64,000 nt of DNA from a virus. The translations under genes and the position numbers were made by a program. Where the stretch lies: the IMG/VR virus record IMGVR_UViG_3300031707_002920, positions 1 through 64,000 of that record; one strand, written 5' to 3'. The notes beneath the pieces are model-generated. The model had not been told where the DNA came from, ran no database searches, and was given only the letters and a program-made list of their open reading frames with translations. Every line of letters begins with the position of its first letter. Within the stretch, counting starts at the first letter, position 1. Below are positions 57,454-64,000 of the stretch, in pieces.

Positions 57454-59727
57454 ATGGACAAAGAAGAAATTAGACAGTTATTATATAAAACAGGCGATAA
57501 AAAAGATTTCGTCCATCTTCACTTACATAGTGATTTTTCGCTTAAAGATGGTATTGGTAAACCCAACCAATACGCTAAAAAAGCGCTTGAGATCGGAATG
57601 TCTGCATTAGCAATAACAGATCATGGTAGTATTGGCGCACATCCGTCATTTTTTATGTACTGTAGGTCGGTCAATTTGAAGCCGATTGTCGGTGTCGAAA
57701 TGTACATGCAAAATAGACGGTCAGAAGTAGAAGAATATGACAGGACGATTGATGAATTGAATAAAAAAATCAAGATTTTAAAACAATTTATCAAACGTAA
57801 AAGCGCGAGCAGACAAGTGTTTGAATCGTATGCTGATATCATTAGACAAATACTTGATATGCCAAGTGCTGAATTTGAAGATATTAATACATTAGATTTT
57901 TCAGAAGTTAAAGAAAAAATTAATGAGATAATTAAACATCGGCAGATCGAAGAAAAAGAGTATTCTAAAAATAGGGATATACTTAAGAAGAACCAGCATA
58001 TTATATTGATCGCCAAAAATGAAATTGGTCGAAAAAACATTACAAAAATCGTAAGCGATGCTGCCAGAAATGGATTTTATTATAAACCGCGTACTGCATT
58101 AGATTTTATAGTCGAAAATAAAAGCGGTATAATCGTTACCACTGCGTGTCTCGCAGGTATAATTAATAACGAGATGTTACAGTTTGAAGACGAAAAGGCA
58201 GCAAGGACAATGGGATTAAATGTAGCTAAAAAGTATAAAGACATTTTCGGCGATGATTTTTATATTGAAATAATGATGATTGATATCGACAAGCAACGAT
58301 TAGTAAATAAATTGTTATTAGAAATTGCAAAAGAATTAGATATAAAGTTTATCGTGACGAACGACGTCCACTACATTGACAAAGACGGCGCAAAAGCTCA
58401 AGAGATATCTTTAATGCTCGGCTCTAAAGATGAAGGCGAGCAGGTTACGATGAAAGATAAGAAGAGATTGAATGCCATGAGAGAGATATTAGATGCTATA
58501 GGAGAAAATAATTCGCCTGAACACGTTAGGGCAGTATATAACGATTTTATTGAGCTCGATCGGTTTAAAGAATTCAAGTCATCGAATAAAGAAACTAGTA
58601 TCGTTTTTGATGAAATAATGGATATTGTTGTTGGTAAGAAAAAATTTAAAAAAGTGTGGGAGTTTTCTACTAAAGATTTTTGGTTTAAAGATCGACATCA
58701 GATGATTGATGCTTATATAGATCAAGGTCATCATGAATATATTGAGATTGATGATTTTAGACAAGCGTTAGATAATACAATTAAAGTAGCAAATAAAGTC
58801 GAGACATGGGATTGGGATACTACGGAGAAGTTACCAAAAATAGATACTGGTAATTTAAGTAGTTACGATTTTTTAGTTTCACTAACTAGAGAAGGTTGGT
58901 CACGTAAAGCTGAAGAGCACTGGTATGATGAAAGTAGTGAATATGCTAAACGAGTTAAATATGAATTGAGCGTAATTAGACGGACGCAGATGGCAGATTA
59001 TTTCCTCATTGTTGCAGATTATATTAAGTATGCTAAGTCCCATAATGTGCTGGTAGGCGGAGCAAGAGGGTGTTTCGTTCCAGACTCTTTAATTAGAATG
59101 GCAGATAATACAGTAAAGTCAATTCAAGATGTGCAAGTTGGAGATAATGTAAAAAATCTTTTTTTGCACGATGTTGAAGTTTGTAATAAATTCATTTATG
59201 AAATCGAGGAAAATATTGTAGAATTAAAATTTGATGACAAGATCATTAAATGCACATGTGATCATAAGTTTTTAACTAAAAATAGAGGTTGGGTAAAAGC
59301 AATAAATTTAACTGACACTGATGAAGTAGTATTATTTGATTTAGGATTTAAAAATTTAAGTGAATTTCAACGAGAAATTGTTCCAATTTCAAAAACAATC
59401 AAATTAACATCTAAAAAAATAATTCCTTATAAAGGTAAAGTGTTTGATTTAGCTGTTAAATCAGATGATAAGTCTTATAATGTGCAAGATATTGTTGTTC
59501 ATAATTCTTCGTGCGGGAGCCTTGTCTGTTATTTACTTGATATCACGAACATTGATCCTTTGAAGCATGATTTGTTGTTTGAAAGATTTTTGAGTATGTC
59601 TAGGAGTATGGCTATATATGATTTAACAGTGTCTACATTTAAAGAAATAGATGACAAAGTTGAGTTATTTTTAGGCGATGACTTTGAAGATTGGTCGAAT
59701 AATAGACTTGTGAGGTTAAACGAATGA
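57454..59727 (+). CDS. dnaE: DNA polymerase III alpha, N-terminal piece (PHP), with intein 1
   Basis: 757 residues. PHP domain (VHLHLHSDFSLKDGIG, LAITDHGSIGAHPSFF). The polymerase part reaches the glycine-rich loop VGGARG, is interrupted by intein 1, and resumes SSCGSLVCYLLDITNIDPLK and FERFL. After that it departs from the family and stops about 45 residues later, before the P-D-I-D-x-D-F active site, which is on the next ORF. The replicase is thus in two polypeptides. Confidence 0.85.
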   Translation: MDKEEIRQLLYKTGDKKDFVHLHLHSDFSLKDGIGKPNQYAKKALEIGMSALAITDHGSIGAHPSFFMYCRSVNLKPIVGVEMYMQNRRSEVEEYDRTIDELNKKIKILKQFIKRKSASRQVFESYADIIRQILDMPSAEFEDINTLDFSEVKEKINEIIKHRQIEEKEYSKNRDILKKNQHIILIAKNEIGRKNITKIVSDAARNGFYYKPRTALDFIVENKSGIIVTTACLAGIINNEMLQFEDEKAARTMGLNVAKKYKDIFGDDFYIEIMMIDIDKQRLVNKLLLEIAKELDIKFIVTNDVHYIDKDGAKAQEISLMLGSKDEGEQVTMKDKKRLNAMREILDAIGENNSPEHVRAVYNDFIELDRFKEFKSSNKETSIVFDEIMDIVVGKKKFKKVWEFSTKDFWFKDRHQMIDAYIDQGHHEYIEIDDFRQALDNTIKVANKVETWDWDTTEKLPKIDTGNLSSYDFLVSLTREGWSRKAEEHWYDESSEYAKRVKYELSVIRRTQMADYFLIVADYIKYAKSHNVLVGGARGCFVPDSLIRMADNTVKSIQDVQVGDNVKNLFLHDVEVCNKFIYEIEENIVELKFDDKIIKCTCDHKFLTKNRGWVKAINLTDTDEVVLFDLGFKNLSEFQREIVPISKTIKLTSKKIIPYKGKVFDLAVKSDDKSYNVQDIVVHNSSCGSLVCYLLDITNIDPLKHDLLFERFLSMSRSMAIYDLTVSTFKEIDDKVELFLGDDFEDWSNNRLVRLNE
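59071..59505 (+). other. Mini-intein 1 in polymerase (G-G-A-R-G / S)
   Basis: 145 residues. Starts C-F-V-P-D-S-L (block A), contains CTCDHKFLT (block B, T-x-x-H-like) and ends V-V-H-N before Ser. No homing endonuclease domain. Confidence 0.88.
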
Positions 59728-59900
59728 AATTTCGTTTTTTAAAAGATGTCACAGTTTATAGTTGCATAATAATATAGATTTTAGTAAGTTATCATCATTT
59801 TTGAATAATTAAATTATGAACATGCGATGAGCCACAATTCACAAGGTTTTAACTCTCGATGGTTATGCTCACTAAAAATAATTGTTGACAATAAACTGGA
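59728..59900 (+). promoter_or_regulatory. Gap between polymerase pieces
   Basis: 173 bases without a clear gene. TTGACA at 59885 with TATACA downstream is promoter-like. No sign of a splice junction or an intron core. Confidence 0.35.
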
Positions 59901-62900
59901 GTGTTATACATTAAGATTATGAATAAAGCCATAACAAAATTAGATTATATACAATATCTTTGTGAGCGAAAGTTAAAAAATTTATCATTAGAAAACGATG
60001 AATACATTCAACAACTTGAAAGAGAACTTACAAATATTGACGTGCAAGATTTGCAAGATTATGTGATTAATTTGATTAAAAACAAGACAAAAATTGACAG
60101 ACATGGTTCGTTAATCTATTATCTTATTGGCGTGTCTGATATCGATCCAATTAAAAATAAAATACCTATTAAAGTTAAAAAACAGTCTTCGTTTCCCGAT
60201 ATTGACTCAGATTTTAGCATGAATGAAAGGGAAGAAGTCGTAAAGTATTTCATTAATAAATATGGAAGTGATCACGTCGCGCCGATTGGATCGTATGGTC
60301 AAATGAAAATGAAAATGGTTATGAGAGATATTGCTAGGATTTTTGATGTAGATTTAAATGACACGAATGAAGTTGTAAAAAATCTTGGCGAAGATGTTGA
60401 TGCAATGACAGAAGAAGAATTTGATGTAGCAATTGCTATCGAACCAGGCGAAGACGGTTTCAGGAACGATTTATATGAATTGAGAAAATATCTCGAACGA
60501 CATCCTGAAGTACGAGAAATATTATTCAAACTTAAAGGTCAATTGCGACATCTTACCAAACATCCTGCCGGCGTGGTTGCGACTCCTACCAAAATTGATG
60601 AGACGATTCCATTAATGAGGCACAAAGACGAACTTATAACTAGTTGGGTTGACGGCATTACTCGAAAAGATTTACAATCTTCGGGCTTCATAAAATTCGA
60701 TATTTTGGGACTTAAGACATTGACGATTATTAAAGAAATTCTTGAACTTATTAGGAATCGTAAGTCGTATAATAAAAATGCAGACTTTGATCTTCAGTCA
60801 ATTGATAGAGGTCAAATAACGTCATTACTTTATGAAGAATTTTCAAGCAAATTACCGTTAGACGGTAATGACATTATTTATGAAAGATTCAGAAATACAG
60901 ATACTAATGGCATTTTTCAATTTGAATGTATTGCCGGCGATTCATGGATCGGTAATTATAGAATAAAAGAGTTATACAAAGACTTTTTGAGAGGACCGGT
61001 ACATAAAATTGGATGTGTAGACATTAAGAAAAAAAGAAAAATTAGACAAATTGTTTACGCGATGAAGAAACAAGAAAGAGAAGTATATCGAGTGGTTGTC
61101 GATTATGATAATAGATGCATTGAAACTTCTATTTTGCACGAATATTATACTCCGAAAAGTTGGAAAAAGCTGCAAGATTTGAAAATCGGTGATAAGATAC
61201 TTATCGACACTGAAAGATGTAGGACTCAATATTATTGTCCTGTCTCACAAACAGTGATGGATGTGTTAGGCATTAAAACTGGTTGTGAAGAATGTATTAA
61301 AAACGGCAAGAGAATCTGTAAAACGCAAGTATTGAAAAAATTTAGACAAGTTAAAATTCGATATAAATTCGTTAAAATAAAGCAAATTGATTTTGTGGGC
61401 CTGAAAGAGGTTTATGATATTGGATTTTCAAACAAGCAACATCGCAATTACGTCGCAAATGGGTTCGTAGTTCATAATAGTAATTTAATGAAATCATTAC
61501 TCAGAGAGATTAAGCCGACTACATTTAATGATATTACTTCTACTACTGCGTTAGGTCGACCGGGACCTTTAGACATGGGCATGCATCATGAATATGCTCA
61601 GAGAAAAAATGGGAAAAAGTTTGATTTTGGATCGCCATTAATTGAAAAATGTTTAAAAGACAGTTTTGGCATATTAACATATCAAGAAGACGTAATGAGA
61701 CTATGCAACATCGTCGCAGGATTTCCATTAGATTTAACTGATACAGTTAGAAAAAATTTGATGAAATCTATCAGAGATAAAGATGCGAAAGATAAAGAAG
61801 CAAAACAGAGAAAAGAAATTCATGAAAAATTCATCAGAGGCTGTGTTGAGCGAGGCCTTAAAGAGCAAATTGCTGAATCGTGGTGGCAAAGTTGTGTATC
61901 ATTTGCTCGCTACGGGTTCAATAAGTGTTTAACTGGCGATACTGTTCTTACAAGATGTAACGGCAATCAACATACAAAAAGAAATATTACAATTAGAGAA
62001 CTATATTCAGCCTATAGATCAGACACAAAGGTCGGACAAAAGTATAGAAGATCTGGTTATCCAATAATACATTCAATGATTGATGGTAGAATTAAGATTG
62101 AAAAAATAAAAGATATAGTTTACAATGGTAGAAAGCCAGTATTTAGAATCACAACAGATAATGGGTTCAGTATTAAAGCTACTGACATTCATAGATTTTT
62201 AAGTGAGTTTGGTTGGAAGATGGTTAAAGATTTCAACATTAGTGATTTGATAGCAATTACATTACAAGAATATGATGACTATAAACGAATAGGTTATTAT
62301 GATATGGATCGAACAAAACGATATGAAAAAGGGTTTGAAGTAACTTATGCAAAAATTGTCAGTATTGAACTTGTTGGTATTGAAGATGTTTATGATGTTG
62401 AAATGTATGGCGATGAACACAATTTTGTAGCAAATGGATTTATAAGTCATAATTCTCACGCTGTAGCGTACACTGTTCTCAGTTATCAAATGATGTGGTT
62501 TAAAGTGTATTATCCGTTAGAATTTTATGTAGTGTTGTTATCAAATTCAATTAAAGAGAAGTTCGTCGATTATTTTTCCGAGATAATGGGTAAGGGCATC
62601 AACATTGTTCCGGCAAATATTAATAAATCAAAAGAAGGATTTACAATACACGGTGAAGATAATAGCATAATGTTTGGATTGGGATATGTCATAGGAGTAG
62701 GGCCGGCAATTATTAATGTAATCACTCAGACACAACCGTTTGATTCATTTATAGATTTTTGGCATAAAACAGAGAGGATTAAAAAAATTGGTAAATCTGC
62801 TATTGTCGCACTAATAAGTGCTCATGCATTTGATGACTTTGGAGCTCAAAATGAGATGTTAGAAAAGTATTATAAAGTCATTAGACAAGATACAAAATGG

Positions 62901-63431
62901 GAACGTGATATTGATTATAATGACCGTAGATATGAACACGAGCAATTTGTTGAAGCGTATAGTTTAGATTGGCGAACAAAATTATCAGATAAACAAAAGG
63001 CAGAAGTAACTAAGCTAAATGCTAAATTGTTGACAAAATTAGTGCAACCTAAAGCTAACATGAAAAAAACGATATGGGGCATTATTACTGGTATAATCGA
63101 AAAAACTAGTAAAAACGATAATAATTATTTTTATGTGATGTTGACAGATTCAAAATTTAATATTGTAAAAATCAGAATTCCTTGTTATAATAAAAGATGT
63201 AAATACGCATTTATTCTTAATCAAGAGTCAGGAAAATATAGGAAAGTACCAGTTCAAGACGTTATTAAAATGGATAATATTTTAGTAGGAGATGCCGAAA
63301 CAAGCGAATATATGGATAGAATATTTATTGATTTGTTTGACATTTGTTGCGTGGGTAACGTATATGAGAAAACGATAGAACAAATAGAAAAATTAGCAAA
63401 ATATGACAAGATAGCTGCAGAAGAAGAATAA
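59901..63431 (+). CDS. dnaE: DNA polymerase III alpha, catalytic piece, with inteins 2 and 3
   Basis: 1176 residues from GTG 59901 (ATG 59919 also possible). A second version of the boundary motif (HGSLIYYLIGVSDIDPI), then catalytic SSFPDIDSDF, KFDILGLKTLTII with the third Asp, GIFQFE/SNLMKSLL broken by intein 2, and ARYGFNK/SHAVAYTVLSYQ broken by intein 3. The C-terminal OB-like part (IWGIITGIIEKTSK) follows. Needs splicing and pairing with the N-terminal piece. Confidence 0.87.
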   Translation: MLYIKIMNKAITKLDYIQYLCERKLKNLSLENDEYIQQLERELTNIDVQDLQDYVINLIKNKTKIDRHGSLIYYLIGVSDIDPIKNKIPIKVKKQSSFPDIDSDFSMNEREEVVKYFINKYGSDHVAPIGSYGQMKMKMVMRDIARIFDVDLNDTNEVVKNLGEDVDAMTEEEFDVAIAIEPGEDGFRNDLYELRKYLERHPEVREILFKLKGQLRHLTKHPAGVVATPTKIDETIPLMRHKDELITSWVDGITRKDLQSSGFIKFDILGLKTLTIIKEILELIRNRKSYNKNADFDLQSIDRGQITSLLYEEFSSKLPLDGNDIIYERFRNTDTNGIFQFECIAGDSWIGNYRIKELYKDFLRGPVHKIGCVDIKKKRKIRQIVYAMKKQEREVYRVVVDYDNRCIETSILHEYYTPKSWKKLQDLKIGDKILIDTERCRTQYYCPVSQTVMDVLGIKTGCEECIKNGKRICKTQVLKKFRQVKIRYKFVKIKQIDFVGLKEVYDIGFSNKQHRNYVANGFVVHNSNLMKSLLREIKPTTFNDITSTTALGRPGPLDMGMHHEYAQRKNGKKFDFGSPLIEKCLKDSFGILTYQEDVMRLCNIVAGFPLDLTDTVRKNLMKSIRDKDAKDKEAKQRKEIHEKFIRGCVERGLKEQIAESWWQSCVSFARYGFNKCLTGDTVLTRCNGNQHTKRNITIRELYSAYRSDTKVGQKYRRSGYPIIHSMIDGRIKIEKIKDIVYNGRKPVFRITTDNGFSIKATDIHRFLSEFGWKMVKDFNISDLIAITLQEYDDYKRIGYYDMDRTKRYEKGFEVTYAKIVSIELVGIEDVYDVEMYGDEHNFVANGFISHNSHAVAYTVLSYQMMWFKVYYPLEFYVVLLSNSIKEKFVDYFSEIMGKGINIVPANINKSKEGFTIHGEDNSIMFGLGYVIGVGPAIINVITQTQPFDSFIDFWHKTERIKKIGKSAIVALISAHAFDDFGAQNEMLEKYYKVIRQDTKWERDIDYNDRRYEHEQFVEAYSLDWRTKLSDKQKAEVTKLNAKLLTKLVQPKANMKKTIWGIITGIIEKTSKNDNNYFYVMLTDSKFNIVKIRIPCYNKRCKYAFILNQESGKYRKVPVQDVIKMDNILVGDAETSEYMDRIFIDLFDICCVGNVYEKTIEQIEKLAKYDKIAAEEE
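60927..61478 (+). other. Mini-intein 2 in polymerase (F-Q-F-E / S)
   Basis: 184 residues from C-I-A-G-D-S-W to V-V-H-N before Ser. Block F/G-like YDIGFSNKQHRNYVANGFVV. No endonuclease motif. Confidence 0.9.
61926..62453 (+). other. Mini-intein 3 in polymerase (F-N-K / S-H)
   Basis: 176 residues from C-L-T-G-D-T-V to I-S-H-N before Ser. Block F/G-like VYDVEMYGDEHNFVANGFIS. FNK/SH is a known intein site in DnaE proteins. Confidence 0.9.
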
Positions 63432-63480
63432 TTTACTTTAACGTCTTAAATTTGATGTGTTTTTCTGTATATAATATATC

Positions 63481-64000
63481 ATGATGGGAAAAAAAGGCAA
63501 ACAAGTAGATTCATTTAAAGTACAATTGTCAGTTCGACAAGAGACATTAGAGATTGATATAAATGACAAATTATATATTCCATCAATCGATGTTTTAACA
63601 CCTGCAAAAGCATGTAATATGATGGCTGAGAATCCTGCATTACATGCAAGATGGAACGTGCTTGCTAACGAAGCAGCGATGGATTTTGATAAAGAAAAAA
63701 TGGAATTTGATATATGGGTTAAAGAAAGATCAAAACATTATAGAGAAGATTTAGCTGATGTGCTAGGTGGCAAAAGGATAACAGATAAAATGGTTGAAGA
63801 ATCTGTGATGACTGATCCAGAATACATGAGGCGTTATAAACAAGTTTTAGAGAAAAAGAAAGATGCTGCAAATATAAGGTCTATTTCATTTGGATTCGGT
63901 GAACGGGGCGAACGATTAGTCAACATTGTATCAATGATGAAGTCTGAAAAACCATCATCAAATATTAGAAGACAAGACGATGATGATAAAAATGCATTTA
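63481..64000 (+). CDS. Charged helical protein, runs off the window
   Basis: ATG 63481 (or 63484) to the window end, at least 173 residues. VDSFKVQLSVRQETLEIDIN, then W-N-V-L-A-N-E and long charged helices. Its layout recalls recombination mediators such as UvsY, but the resemblance is weak. TATAAT-like box at 63470. Confidence 0.6.
   Translation, partial: MMGKKGKQVDSFKVQLSVRQETLEIDINDKLYIPSIDVLTPAKACNMMAENPALHARWNVLANEAAMDFDKEKMEFDIWVKERSKHYREDLADVLGGKRITDKMVEESVMTDPEYMRRYKQVLEKKKDAANIRSISFGFGERGERLVNIVSMMKSEKPSSNIRRQDDDDKNAF

Noticed and set aside
59728-59900. Group I or II intron joining the polymerase pieces
   Set aside because: Too short, no intron core, and the two ORFs overlap in motif content, so splicing would not restore the family sequence.

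Overview
The window is almost certainly part of a large, low-G+C tailed-phage (jumbo-phage class) genome. It encodes its own polymerase III-type replicase in two pieces, a DnaG-type primase, a DinG/Rad3-type helicase, a FEN-type exonuclease, a HU-like protein, a thymidylate-synthase-family nucleotide enzyme, a sigma-like factor and a NusG-like factor. It also carries about 31 tRNA genes and a tmRNA. Ribosome binding sites are AGGAGG-like. No structural gene and no host-chromosome marker was recognised, and I cannot name the host.

Layout. 1-168: end of a TnpB/IS605-type element. 0.4-9.8 kb: an operon of overlapping genes whose products share one N-terminal tag (MKHLAxIQxEFLKxA, then usually W-D-D-L-S-Y-E-E-Q and a Y-L-x-x-H-P-K-[ST]-K block) fused to unrelated cargo such as an M17 aminopeptidase, a rhodanese, KOW/SH3-like modules and a zinc finger. 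9.9-16.7 kb: tRNA cluster 1, with a group I intron in tRNA-Leu(UAA), several odd or broken tRNAs and a homing endonuclease. 16.7-21 kb: small genes including an NrdR-like zinc ribbon fused to Pth2. 21.2-23.8 kb: tRNA cluster 2. 23.8-25.7 kb: ACP, an exported protein and a tag gene split by a mini-IS. 25.9-27.1 kb: tRNA cluster 3 (only Pro, Gln, Arg). 27.2-33.7 kb: metabolic genes and tmRNA. 34-40.7 kb: primase, sigma, NusG, glycosyltransferase, helicase. 40.7-51 kb: a foreign, higher-G+C array of about 28 integron-like gene cassettes. 51.1-64 kb: TnpB, exonuclease, HU, TS-like enzyme, a complete IS200/IS605 element and the split, intein-bearing polymerase.

Most notable: each of the three tRNA clusters is preceded by a short leader ORF with a good ribosome binding site, followed at once by three segments that can form either an antiterminator (A:B) or an intrinsic terminator (B:C). 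The codons of each leader match the tRNAs downstream. The cluster 3 leader is rich in Arg, Gln and Pro codons, and its tRNAs are only Pro, Gln and Arg. The 41-codon cluster 1 leader contains a codon for every readable tRNA in its cluster and lacks Ala, Asn, Cys, Phe and Pro, which are also absent from that cluster. I infer ribosome-stalling attenuation of phage tRNA operons, by which the phage would sense shortage of exactly the tRNAs it can supply.

Second: the cassette array has attC-like palindromes between ORFs (CAAC...GTTG) and, unlike ordinary attC sites, extended cassette-specific complementarity between the two ends of each cassette. Two copies of a 314-bp phage segment are joined at the same GTTG to two different cassettes, direct evidence of site-specific joining; no integrase gene is visible in the window.
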